Part shown: in pieces, positions 37,179-46,613 of the stretch | Position numbering within the stretch: position 1 is the first letter of the stretch | Layout: the number at the start of each line of letters is the position of its first letter | DNA from: an uncultured Clostridia bacterium | Lineage (GTDB): Bacteria; Bacillota; Clostridia; Peptostreptococcales; Anaerovoracaceae | Assembly: GCA_934255435.1 (NCBI GenBank) | Contig: CAKQNZ010000001.1 | Location: 1-64,000 of the forward strand | Direction of reading: 5' to 3' | DNA: 64,000 bases | Notes under the pieces: generated by a model | The model's input: the letters and a program-made list of their open reading frames with translations, nothing else | Databases searched by the model: none | What the model was told of the DNA's origin: nothing | Position numbers and translations under genes: made by a program

Positions 37179-39119
37179 TCACATGCGATCAGACTTCGTT
37201 TCCTCGGCTTTGATGAAATCTCTTATCATACTGCCCGCCATTGGTTTTGCGAAATAATATCCCTGGAGCATATCAACGCCCCATTTTCCCAGCAGCTCTG
37301 CTTCCTCTGCTGATTCAATGCCTTCTGCCACGACAGTGAACCCCAGGTCACACAGCGCTCTGGCAATATTTTTATAGAAAGCTGCTTCGAATCCGCCGTC
37401 AGCTATGCCTGCCAGCAGCGAACGGTCCAGCTTGACTCCATCCACCGGAAGTCCTGTAAGATTACAGAAATCAGCATATCCTGATCCGAAATCATCTATG
37501 AAAAGTTTTATCCCGGCCTGTCTGAATTTATCTATGCTGGATTCGACTTCTGCGGTATAGTGTATCACTGCAGTCTCTGTTATCTCAAAACGCACTTTGT
37601 CTGCAGGCACGCCACTGTCCGACAGTATAGCTATAAGCTCGTTGCAGTGAGCCGGATTTCCCAGCTCCAGTGCTGATATATTGAGCTTGATATCATGTAT
37701 CTGCTCCATGAGGTCGTTGTTTTCCCGTATGAATCCGCATATCCTCCGAAGCTGCATGCAGGTTATATCTGCGATGCTGCCGCACTCTTCCGCAAGCCGT
37801 ATGAAGACTTCCGGGGAAAGCCAGTCGCTGCCTGCAGGATGGCGCAGTCTGCTCAGTGCCTCAAGAGACACGAACCTGCCTTCTTTCAGCGAATATATCG
37901 GCTGATACTGTATGTCCAGCATTTCATTCTTTACAGCTGATTCAAGAGCTCTTTCGATCTCCTGCTCTGCATAGAATTCCTGTATGCTCTCTTCAGATGC
38001 TGCTATTATCTGCAGTCTGCCCGACATTTCTGTCCGGCGCAGCAGGAACCTGACATAAAGCATCAGCAGGTCGATACTTTCGAATCGCTCTGCATGCTTT
38101 ATCTCGATGAGTGCAGCTGCGCATCTTATCGCTCTGCCCTCGACGGTTATACTGCCACTGAAGATCTCCCTGACGTACTCGGTGATGTACCTGAGTTTTT
38201 CCTCAGATACCGCTACTGCCACGAATCTCTCAGACCTTGTGTGAAAAATGCTCTTTATGCCTGGGGAATATGCTAGATACTCCGCTATGCCACGCATGAG
38301 CTTTTCCTCGATGCCTTTCTCATACAGTCTCGTTATCCTGTCGAGCTGGTAAAGTTCTATAACAAGCATATGCACATCACGTCTGCCGCCAAGCATCTCT
38401 GTAAACACCTGCCTGAAATACCCCAGGTTGAAAGTATCTGTGGCGCTGTCAAGGTATGTGGACGGATTGTTCACTGTAATATACATGACGTTGATACTGA
38501 CCGCTATACCGAAGCACATCAGCCTGACATCTGATCTGAACGTCCCGGCGATTATACCGACTATCATAATTGCATATGATATCTGCATCGCAGTCGCCCT
38601 GCGATCCGGAGACCGCCTGCATCCTGGTAACATAACGCACATATCCATCATACATACGATGACTATACAGCATATGAACACAGTATGAAACCCTGCCGGC
38701 TGCAGCATGCCGGCTGCATCTGCATCGTAAATAAAACGGCCTGGTATGTTCAGCAACGTCACGATTATACCTGCTGCCAGCAGTATCCTTCGCAGGATCA
38801 GCATTTTACCACCGCCTGGCTCCTGCCATATGGCATTGAGCCTGAATCTGGCATATCTCAGCATCTCGTATGAGATCAAAAAAATACATATGTAGCAGCC
38901 TGCCGACATCACAACGAACTGCGTACGCTTGTCCATCATAAGAGTACCCGCAGGTTCCAGCATAAACAGGCTGAAAACACATAACAGCAATCCTGTCATC
39001 AGGATCGCATAAAACATAAGACTGCACCGCTCTTTTAATTTTTTCTGATGCAGGAATTGTATCAGATTAACAATAAGAAGTATAAGTCCTGCCCACAAAA
39101 TGGAGTGCTCCGGTATCAT
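37179..39119 (-). CDS. Membrane EAL phosphodiesterase with degenerate GGDEF domain
   Basis: 646 residues. An N-terminal membrane region (about 1-215, six to seven helices) is followed by a degenerate GGDEF domain (about 230-385, RSERF where GGDEF should be) and a C-terminal EAL domain (about 395-640). The EAL domain keeps SLEALSRLRHP, the metal-binding Asn in KLNISALEL, ETAVIH, DDFGSGY, KLDRSLL and AEGIES, so c-di-GMP hydrolysis to pGpG is expected. The GGDEF part probably only senses GTP or dimerises. GGGAGG precedes the ATG. It stands alone. Confidence 0.88.
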   Translation of the reverse strand: MIPEHSILWAGLILLIVNLIQFLHQKKLKERCSLMFYAILMTGLLLCVFSLFMLEPAGTLMMDKRTQFVVMSAGCYICIFLISYEMLRYARFRLNAIWQEPGGGKMLILRRILLAAGIIVTLLNIPGRFIYDADAAGMLQPAGFHTVFICCIVIVCMMDMCVMLPGCRRSPDRRATAMQISYAIMIVGIIAGTFRSDVRLMCFGIAVSINVMYITVNNPSTYLDSATDTFNLGYFRQVFTEMLGGRRDVHMLVIELYQLDRITRLYEKGIEEKLMRGIAEYLAYSPGIKSIFHTRSERFVAVAVSEEKLRYITEYVREIFSGSITVEGRAIRCAAALIEIKHAERFESIDLLMLYVRFLLRRTEMSGRLQIIAASEESIQEFYAEQEIERALESAVKNEMLDIQYQPIYSLKEGRFVSLEALSRLRHPAGSDWLSPEVFIRLAEECGSIADITCMQLRRICGFIRENNDLMEQIHDIKLNISALELGNPAHCNELIAILSDSGVPADKVRFEITETAVIHYTAEVESSIDKFRQAGIKLFIDDFGSGYADFCNLTGLPVDGVKLDRSLLAGIADGGFEAAFYKNIARALCDLGFTVVAEGIESAEEAELLGKWGVDMLQGYYFAKPMAGSMIRDFIKAEETKSDRM

Positions 39120-39723
39120 TGCAGCACCTCCCTGAAAATATACAGCAGTTCATCGTTGCAGTATGCTTTCACTGTCGATACAGCTGATGTATCGGTCACA
39201 TACAGCGTACCCGGATATGTCTGATATTGCTCCAGTCTATAAGACATATTATCGATCGTTTTCATTATTTTCCTCTGTCTGTAGTCGTCAAACGCAATGA
39301 TTTCGATTCATCTGGCCTGGACCGGTCATGTTATTCATGTTTTATCAGAAAAGATCCCCATTCAGACAGGAACATAAATCCGCAGTCGATGCAGATATGT
39401 TGCCGGACGCTGTATGTTCCAGTAAATACAGACATCCGGAATGCAAATCATATTTCCCATTATATATACATTCCCTGACAATTCCGATGAATCGTCTGTG
39501 TTTTCATGATACTGCCAGATTCTATATGTGTCAAGAAAATAGTCAGCGATACGTCAGCGCACAAATGCTCCTGCAATACAGTCGCCTGCATCATCTTCAT
39601 ATATTCATGGCAAGCCGCATATCAGGACAGCCTCCGGCTTATAGCCTGTCTTTTACGCATACGGAGATTTTCAGCAGCCATACGTCCCTGCAGCATAATT
39701 TCATCGAATATAACATTTGCCTG
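39120..39723. other. Intergenic region between the EAL and glyA genes
   Basis: About 600 bp with stop codons in all frames and no recognisable gene, repeat or riboswitch. It contains the promoter region of the EAL gene. A short ORF (39328-39756 plus) has no ribosome site or family features. Confidence 0.5.
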
Positions 39724-39755
39724 AAAAAAAGAGATACCGCAAGGGTATCTCTTTA
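39724..39755 (-). terminator. Terminator of glyA
   Basis: GAGATACC/GGTATCTC stem (39731-39738, 39744-39751) with seven T on the minus strand, 50 nt past the stop. Confidence 0.8.
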
Positions 39756-39805
39756 AAGAAAGGAGTCATCACCTGAGGCATGAGCCTGCAGGTGATTCTA
39801 TGAAT

Positions 39806-41062
39806 TTAGAATTTTCCAAAGTTTTTGTGGAGCGGATATTTATCTGTCAGCTCCTTGACGATCTTTCTTGCCTCTTCCATTGCTGATGCATCTTCAGGAT
39901 TGTCGATAACAAGTGCGATAGCGTCTACTGTTCTTGCTACGTCCTCTTCCTTGAAGCCTCTGCTTGTCATGGCAGGAGTCCCCATTCTCAGACCACTTGT
40001 TACAAACGGGCTCTGTGGATCGTTAGGGATAGTGTTCTTGTTTGTTGTGATATTGGCGTCGTCAAGCAGCTTTTCTGCAACTTTGCCTGTGATGTTCTTG
40101 TTTACCAGTTTTACCAGTACGAGATGATTGTCTGTACCGCCTGACACCAGGTCGAAGCCCTTTGCGTTCAGTGCTTTTGCGAGAGCCTGCGCATTGTTTA
40201 TGACCTGCTGCTGGTAATCTTTGAATCCAGGCTCCATAGCCTCCTTGAAGCATACTGCCTTGGCAGCGATCACGTGCATCAGAGGACCACCCTGCGTTCC
40301 AGGGAATATAGCCTTGTCGATAGCCTTTGCAAATTCTTCTTTGCAGAGGATCAGACCGCCTCTTGGTCCTCTGAGAGTCTTGTGCGTAGTGCTTGTAACG
40401 ATGTCTGCATATTCCATCGGGTTAGGATGATGTCCTGTTGCTACGAGACCTGCTACGTGAGCCATGTCTACCATCAGCAGAGCACCTACTTCATCTGCGA
40501 TCTCTCTGAACTTGTCTGTATGTATGATCCTCGGATATGCTGATGCTCCTGCAACGATGAGTTTAGGCTTGTGTTTCAGAGCCAGTTCTCTCACGTTGTC
40601 GAAGTCTATCGTTTCTGTTTCCGGATCCAGTCCATAGGAAACGAAGTTGTATGATTTGCCTGAGATATTTACAGGGGATCCATGGGAAAGGTGTCCGCCG
40701 TTTGACAGATCCATACCCAGAACAGTATCTCCGTAGTTCAGAACTGCCTGGTATACTGCGGTGTTGGCGTTTGCTCCGGAGTGAGCCTGTACGTTGGCGT
40801 GATCTGCGCCGAAGATCTTCTTGGCACGTTCGATAGCCAGTGTCTCCACTTCGTCGACAAATTCGCATCCGCCGTAGTATCTCTTGCCAGGATAGCCTTC
40901 GGCGTATTTGTTTGTCAGAGCGCTGCCCATAGCCTCCATGATCTCGTAGTTAACGAAATTCTCTGAAGCGATCATCTCGATCTTTGTTTCCTGGCGGTTG
41001 ATTTCTCTTTTCATTGCAGCCGTGATTTCAGGGTCTGCTTTTTCCAGATAATTAAAATACAT
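39806..41062 (-). CDS. glyA: Serine hydroxymethyltransferase
   Basis: 418 residues, PLP fold type [58 protein letters not shown], and the PLP-Lys segment [15 protein letters not shown]. It interconverts serine and glycine with tetrahydrofolate, and can cleave threonine-like beta-hydroxy amino acids. Start 41062 with AAGGAGA upstream. It follows a PucR-type regulator by 84 nt, which may control it or reflect purine or glycine metabolism. Confidence 0.96.
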   Translation of the reverse strand: MYFNYLEKADPEITAAMKREINRQETKIEMIASENFVNYEIMEAMGSALTNKYAEGYPGKRYYGGCEFVDEVETLAIERAKKIFGADHANVQAHSGANANTAVYQAVLNYGDTVLGMDLSNGGHLSHGSPVNISGKSYNFVSYGLDPETETIDFDNVRELALKHKPKLIVAGASAYPRIIHTDKFREIADEVGALLMVDMAHVAGLVATGHHPNPMEYADIVTSTTHKTLRGPRGGLILCKEEFAKAIDKAIFPGTQGGPLMHVIAAKAVCFKEAMEPGFKDYQQQVINNAQALAKALNAKGFDLVSGGTDNHLVLVKLVNKNITGKVAEKLLDDANITTNKNTIPNDPQSPFVTSGLRMGTPAMTSRGFKEEDVARTVDAIALVIDNPEDASAMEEARKIVKELTDKYPLHKNFGKF

Positions 41063-41146
41063 ATTCGTCTCCTTATCTTGATTTCTTTGATTATATTTTT
41101 TCATGATCCGCAGATGGTGCTGGCCTTCCACCGGTCATGTCATGAA

Positions 41147-42715
41147 CTAATTGACTACACGTTCCAGCCGCTTGAGAGCCAGTGCCATAGTAAGTCCCGG
41201 GATGACTCTGTTGCCTGTTATCTCGACGCCGAGCATTTCGTTTATCTTCTTGAGCCTGTACTGCACCGTGTTGGCGTGTATGCCCATGAACTCAGCTGTC
41301 TTACTGCTGTTCATGCCTGCGTCAAGCACGAAAGTCTCCAGTGTCTCCTGCAGCTGTCTGCCTTTGCTCTCTCCCGCCTCCTTGAAAGGATCCAGAAGCT
41401 CTATGTAGTTCTTCTTGACGAAGCCTCCCTGTATCTGTATGTTGATGCAGTTGCTCACAAGAGTCAGATCGTATTTGTTGAACACTCGCTTGTAAGGGAA
41501 TATACCCTGCACGAAGTCCCAGCTTTCGTTAATGAGCCTGTATGCGTCTCCTGCACCTTCGATGCCGTTGAGACCGATGACATGGAATATCCGTGCATCC
41601 TTTCTGACTTTCATCCTGTTGAAAAGCTGAACACAGCTGTTGTTGGCGTTGATACCCGACTGCTGTTCGTCGAGATTGAGTATCATGCCGTAGGTCTCAT
41701 CGCCTTCTGTTATCTTCATGACAGTGAGATCCTCCTGCTTTTCGAAATCAGTGAAGAACTTCGTTTCAGCCTCGCTGCCTATACCCTTTGAAAAGAACAC
41801 ACAGCAGATATCGTCACCGTTTATCTTGGCTTCATCCTTGAGGGAGTACGCCAGACTCTTGTTGCCACGCATCAGCGCTTTGATGAATTCAGCTTTTGTG
41901 TCCCGCTCAGGGGTATATTTCCACATACCCATGGCGAGCTCTATGATCTCGGCAAGCTTGGTTATCTCTCCTGCCGTGTAGGAATCTTCATTGTCCACGA
42001 TGAACATATAATATTTCTCACCACTTATGGACACAGGCCCCCAGTATGTCAGGACTCCGTCCACATCGATCATGGTGTACGCCTTTGCGTTCTTTTCCAC
42101 GTTACGCTCTCTGCCGAGCTTGATGGCGTCCTCGATGGTGGCGTCATGTCTTGTCTCCACGGTAAGTATCGGGTTGAAATCCTCACTGAGAAGTATCAGC
42201 TGGAAATCGTTGTTTATAGCGGCTTCCCTGACTGCCGACTGGAAGTTGCTGTGTTTCTCGAAGTTCAGCAGATGGAATACCGTATTACTTATAAGTGCGT
42301 TCCTGAAATTGTCTCCGTACAGCACGCTGTCCATAACATCTGCTATGATGCCGCAAAACTCTGCCTCCGGAGCCATGATGATGAGCGGCAGCCCGCTGCG
42401 TTCGGCAGCCTCTGCCACTTTTCTGTCAAGGTGCTTCAGGACTTTGCCTGTATAACATACTGCCACCGCAGCACATCCGTGTTCCGCCAGCTTTGTTATC
42501 ATGTCGCACTGTGCATCGATATCGTCCCTGACACCGAGGAAACTGGTTATAACGATAGTCGTATCGTCGCCTGTATAGAACTCCGTGTCATCGAAGCTGA
42601 ATATCTCCAGTGGCGTTATGGATCTGACTTCGTTGGATGCTTTTGATATGCCTGAAACAAGTTCTGCATTCCTGAACGTGTCCAGTTTCAGGCAGTCGGC
42701 AACAGTGACCTTCAT
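41147..42715 (-). CDS. PucR-family transcriptional regulator
   Basis: 522 residues with the PucR N-terminal domain (about 1-125), a GGDEF-like middle (about 290-410), and a C-terminal PucR/CdaR helix-turn-helix (about 455-520: AEFMGIHANTVQYRLKKINEMLG). The family regulates purine, amino-acid or sugar-acid catabolism. It starts 2 nt after the ftsH stop, so it is translated from the ftsH transcript, and glyA lies downstream, making glyA a plausible target. The effector is unknown. Confidence 0.85.
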   Translation of the reverse strand: MKVTVADCLKLDTFRNAELVSGISKASNEVRSITPLEIFSFDDTEFYTGDDTTIVITSFLGVRDDIDAQCDMITKLAEHGCAAVAVCYTGKVLKHLDRKVAEAAERSGLPLIIMAPEAEFCGIIADVMDSVLYGDNFRNALISNTVFHLLNFEKHSNFQSAVREAAINNDFQLILLSEDFNPILTVETRHDATIEDAIKLGRERNVEKNAKAYTMIDVDGVLTYWGPVSISGEKYYMFIVDNEDSYTAGEITKLAEIIELAMGMWKYTPERDTKAEFIKALMRGNKSLAYSLKDEAKINGDDICCVFFSKGIGSEAETKFFTDFEKQEDLTVMKITEGDETYGMILNLDEQQSGINANNSCVQLFNRMKVRKDARIFHVIGLNGIEGAGDAYRLINESWDFVQGIFPYKRVFNKYDLTLVSNCINIQIQGGFVKKNYIELLDPFKEAGESKGRQLQETLETFVLDAGMNSSKTAEFMGIHANTVQYRLKKINEMLGVEITGNRVIPGLTMALALKRLERVVN

Positions 42716-42717
42716 AA

Positions 42718-44934
42718 TCAGTCCCTTCTTTCTTCGTTGTCGTCACCTGCTCCGCTTTCGCTGTCTGAGGCTGCATCGCTGCCATCGTCACTGAGATAAT
42801 CAGTGTCGTAGACAGACAGATCTTCTGTGTCCTGATCATCATCACTGCTGCACTGCGGATCGCTGTTCGCACTGTCATCCTGTGATGCTGACGATTCATA
42901 AGGTTTAGCTTCATTTGTGACGCTGTTGTATGTCATTATAGTTGGCTTGAACCTGCCGTTGCCTGTCTTCTCAGCCAGTGCTCTGGCTGCTTCTTCAAGC
43001 TCCTGCTGTTCAAGCATAGCTTTTTTCCTGAGCTGTTTTGCTGACTCTGCAGCTTCTTCCTGATCCTTGAGACGCTTCTCCTCCAGCTCTGCCTTAAGGT
43101 TGTCTGCCAGCTCCTGCGGAGTGACGTCTCCGTCATAAAGCTGCAAGAACTGTGTACTGTCCACTGTTTCGACAGCAAGCAGACCTTCTGCAACATTGGT
43201 AAGCTGCTCCATGTGCTCTGACAGTATAGTCTTCGCAGCTTCGTAAGCCTCTTCAATAATGGCCTTGACTTCTTCATCGATCTCTGATGCAGTTTCTTCG
43301 GAATAGTTCTGTCTTGTAGAAAAATCCTTGCCGAGGAATACTTCGTCTGAAGAGCTGTAGTTCACCGGACCAAGCTTGTCGCTGAACCCGTATTTAGTGA
43401 CCATTTCCTTGGCTATCTCTGTAGCTCTCATGATATCGTTGCTGGCACCTGTGCTGACATCATCCAGCGTGAGCATCTCTGCCACACGACCTCCCAGCAG
43501 ATGGATTATCTGCTCTCTCATTGTCTCCTTGGTGCCGTAGTATTTGTCTTCCTTAGGCAGTATCATGGTGAATCCGCCAGCTCTGCCTCTCGGTATTATA
43601 GTTATCTGATGTACCGGATCTGTCTTAGGCAGCACATGTGCCACTACAGCATGACCGGCTTCATGATAAGCAGTAAGTTTTCTCTCATCTTCGCTGATGA
43701 CCCTGCTCTTCTTCTCAGGACCTGCGATTACTTTGGTGATAGCCTCTTCTATCTCCTCCATCCTGATCCTCATGCCGTTTCTTCTGGCTGCCAGCAGAGC
43801 TGCTTCATTGAGCATATTCTCGATATCTGCAGGCGAGAATCCCGGCGTACGTCTTGCCAGCACCTTAGGATCCACGCTCTTGTCCAGCGGCTTGTTCCTG
43901 GAGTGTATCCTGAATATTTCTTCTCTGCCTACGATATCCGGTATGCCTATCACGATCTGGCGGTCGAATCTGCCCGGTCTCAGCAGTGCCGGATCAAGGA
44001 CATCAGGTCTGTTTGTGGCAGCAAGGATTATTATGCCTGTGTTTTCAGCGAATCCGTCCATCTCGACCAGCAGCTGGTTCAGAGTCTGCTCTCTTTCATC
44101 GTGACCGCCACCAAGGCCTGCACCTCTCTTGCGCCCTACAGCATCTATTTCGTCTATGAAAACTATGCAAGGTGCATTTTTCTTGGCCTGCTCGAACAGG
44201 TCTCGTACTCTCGATGCACCTACGCCTACGAACATTTCAACAAAGTCGGAACCACTTATCGTAAAGAACGGCACTCCGGCTTCTCCTGCCGTAGCTCTTG
44301 AAATATATGTCTTACCTGTTCCCGGAGGGCCTACCAGCAGGATGCCTTTAGGTATCCTGGCACCCAGGCTGTTGTACTTTGCAGGGTGTTTCAGGAAGTC
44401 TACTATCTCTTCCAGTTCTTCCTTTTCTTCTTTGAGACCCGCAACGTCCTTGAAAGTTATCTTCTTGAGGTCGCTGTCTTTCTGGAGCCTGGCCCTGCTC
44501 TTGCCGAAGGACATCGCCTTGCCTCCGCCTCCGCTCTGATTCATTATCAGTATGAAGAACACGACCATAATGGCTATCATGATAAGTGTCGGCAGCAGTG
44601 TTATGAAGATAGATTCCTTCTTAGGCTCAGGGCTCTCGAGCTTTATCTCGTGTTTGTCCACCATCGGCATTATATATGAATCGTACACGTAGCTCAGACC
44701 TACTGCACTGTCGACATAGGCGTATACTGTCTTGCCTGTTTCGAGTCTGGCTGTAAGCTTCGTGTCTTCGACCTGAACACTCTCCACTTTCTTGTCCTGG
44801 AGATATTCGATCATCGTGGATATTTTGATTTCCTTTTCGTCTTTCGGCGTCCCATTGGTGTAAAACCACACCATCGCTATCACAAGTGCGAATATGACTA
44901 CGTAGACTCCGATATTTCTGGTAAGCTTTTTCAA
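42718..44934 (-). CDS. ftsH: ATP-dependent zinc metalloprotease FtsH with a long acidic tail
   Basis: 738 residues. Two N-terminal membrane helices flank an extracytoplasmic FtsH-ext domain, then AAA (GPPGTGKT at about 202, IVFIDEID) and the zinc protease with HEAGH at about 424. It degrades membrane proteins and regulators. The start is TTG 44934: it follows CGGAGGAC at proper distance and gives the usual [10 protein letters not shown]-type N-terminus; a TTG 14 codons earlier would put the SD inside the gene. The C-terminus carries about 60 extra residues very rich in Asp, Ser and Glu, unusual for FtsH. Confidence 0.94.
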   Translation of the reverse strand: MKKLTRNIGVYVVIFALVIAMVWFYTNGTPKDEKEIKISTMIEYLQDKKVESVQVEDTKLTARLETGKTVYAYVDSAVGLSYVYDSYIMPMVDKHEIKLESPEPKKESIFITLLPTLIMIAIMVVFFILIMNQSGGGGKAMSFGKSRARLQKDSDLKKITFKDVAGLKEEKEELEEIVDFLKHPAKYNSLGARIPKGILLVGPPGTGKTYISRATAGEAGVPFFTISGSDFVEMFVGVGASRVRDLFEQAKKNAPCIVFIDEIDAVGRKRGAGLGGGHDEREQTLNQLLVEMDGFAENTGIIILAATNRPDVLDPALLRPGRFDRQIVIGIPDIVGREEIFRIHSRNKPLDKSVDPKVLARRTPGFSPADIENMLNEAALLAARRNGMRIRMEEIEEAITKVIAGPEKKSRVISEDERKLTAYHEAGHAVVAHVLPKTDPVHQITIIPRGRAGGFTMILPKEDKYYGTKETMREQIIHLLGGRVAEMLTLDDVSTGASNDIMRATEIAKEMVTKYGFSDKLGPVNYSSSDEVFLGKDFSTRQNYSEETASEIDEEVKAIIEEAYEAAKTILSEHMEQLTNVAEGLLAVETVDSTQFLQLYDGDVTPQELADNLKAELEEKRLKDQEEAAESAKQLRKKAMLEQQELEEAARALAEKTGNGRFKPTIMTYNSVTNEAKPYESSASQDDSANSDPQCSSDDDQDTEDLSVYDTDYLSDDGSDAASDSESGAGDDNEERRD

Positions 44935-44989
44935 GGGTATGTCCTCCGTCTGTCGTCTTTTTGTTTTTGCAAACAAATATTAGTATAAT

Positions 44990-45018
44990 ATTCTACCATG
45001 AAGACCGATAAAATTCAA
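44990..45018 (-). promoter_or_regulatory. Probable sigma-A promoter of ftsH
   Basis: On the minus strand TTGAAT (45013-45018), 17-bp spacer, TAGAAT (44990-44995), about 55 nt before the TTG start. Confidence 0.6.
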
Positions 45019-45045
45019 TAGAGGCGGCAGTTATTGACTGTGATT

Positions 45046-46569
45046 TCACACAAATTTCAGTATGAGCAGCCGTTTCGTGCTGCCATCCGGCCTGTAACAT
45101 TCTGCGTATCTGCTGCGTATCTGCCCCCTGTCCGAGGTGTTTTCATCTGTAGTATCACCTGCCATGTAAAGCACTTCGCTGCCTCTGACCGCCAGCCATA
45201 TACTGCCACGCCTGTCAGATGGGATCTTCATATCTATCATGAGTTTTTTTATCTTTTTCCTGCCGGATACAAGCTGTATATAATCGCCTTCCCGACGGTG
45301 TCTGACTGTTATCTCTGCCATCAGGCGGTCAGTATCCACTGTTATCTTGTCTGCATCGAAGACAGCGTATCCGCCAGGAGACTTTTTCCCGCTGAAACGT
45401 TCTGCCATTGTTTTTATCTGCTGCGGGTCGTCTGTCAGCGTTATATCTATATTCGGAGGCTCTTCGCCGAATCTTCCGCTACTGATGTCGGTCTGCTGCA
45501 GTGCTCCCGCCAAAGGGTCATCGCCGCTGCTGCTCTTCGAGTCTGGAAACAGGCTCCTGCCGCAGATGAGTTTTCCATAAGAGAGCTTTATCTCGTATCC
45601 GTAAGGGAGCTGGATAGTCTTCGTACCGCCCCGGTTTTCGCTGTCTATCAGCCGGTCGGCTGCCGCCAGCCTTTCCTGTGTAACGTCCTGGGAAAGTCCT
45701 GCATGATCCAGCGCATGCATCAGGACACGGTGCCTGATGGCTTTGTGCAGACGCCTTGTCTTTTCAAGATCCAGGACCGTTTCATATCCGTCTGCAGAAA
45801 CCAGTGCATCCTGATATGCTTTTTCTACCTGCTGCCATATGTAGTCCTTGTCTTCTCCTGCTATGCGGCCCAGTCTTGTGAGGGCTGCCATGATATTGGT
45901 GTTATATTCTTTCTTCATATATGGCAGCAGCTGCAGTCTTATCTTGTTCCGTGAATAGACGGTCTGGCTGTTGGTATGATCTGTCACCGGCTCCAGCCCG
46001 CTCAGGCTGCAGTATTCTTCGATCTCACTGCGGTATGTGTCAAGCAATGGTCTGATGACGGTGAACGGACCTTCGCTGCGGCTATGGGATATGCCTGCCA
46101 GTCCGTCCGGTCCTGTGCCTCTCATCAGACGGAAAAGTATGGTCTCCGCCTGGTCGTTGGCGTTCTGAGCCACTGCGATCTTTACATGTTCCGGTGCCGC
46201 ACCTGATGCGACTGTTTCTTCTGCGACTTTGCGGAAAGAGTCGTATCTGACCTTGCGCCCGGCTTCTTCGTCTGTCATCCCGGTTCTCTCTGCAAGGGCG
46301 TGACAGTCCTCAGTGAAGACCCTGCAATCCAGACCGAGGCTGTGACAAAGATCCTCGACATACGCCTGGTCGTGTTCTGCCGCTCCAGGCCTGAACTTGT
46401 GGTTTATATGCACCGGATAGATATGCAGATCCATCTCTTTGCAAAGGCTCAGCAGCACGTGAAAAAGGCACACTGAATCGGGGCCTCCTGAGAGGCCCAC
46501 AACAATGTGTTCGCCGTTTTCTATAAGGTTGTTATCTTTTATCGTTTTCCTGACTTTTTCTATCAACAT
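45046..46569 (-). CDS. tilS: tRNA(Ile)-lysidine synthase
   Basis: 507 residues: the N-terminal PP-loop SGGPDSVCLFHVL (about 26-38), conserved HINHKFR and NDQAETILFRLMRGTG, then the TilS C-terminal domain. It converts C34 of the AUA-reading tRNA-Ile to lysidine with ATP and lysine. It lies between spoIIE (44 nt upstream) and ftsH, the usual spoIIE-tilS-hpt-ftsH order except that hpt is absent. The ribosome site is weak. Confidence 0.95.
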   Translation of the reverse strand: MLIEKVRKTIKDNNLIENGEHIVVGLSGGPDSVCLFHVLLSLCKEMDLHIYPVHINHKFRPGAAEHDQAYVEDLCHSLGLDCRVFTEDCHALAERTGMTDEEAGRKVRYDSFRKVAEETVASGAAPEHVKIAVAQNANDQAETILFRLMRGTGPDGLAGISHSRSEGPFTVIRPLLDTYRSEIEEYCSLSGLEPVTDHTNSQTVYSRNKIRLQLLPYMKKEYNTNIMAALTRLGRIAGEDKDYIWQQVEKAYQDALVSADGYETVLDLEKTRRLHKAIRHRVLMHALDHAGLSQDVTQERLAAADRLIDSENRGGTKTIQLPYGYEIKLSYGKLICGRSLFPDSKSSSGDDPLAGALQQTDISSGRFGEEPPNIDITLTDDPQQIKTMAERFSGKKSPGGYAVFDADKITVDTDRLMAEITVRHRREGDYIQLVSGRKKIKKLMIDMKIPSDRRGSIWLAVRGSEVLYMAGDTTDENTSDRGQIRSRYAECYRPDGSTKRLLILKFV

Positions 46570-46613
46570 ACTGATATTGTATCACAGAATGGCTGGTATA
46601 ATCAGTGTTTTTT

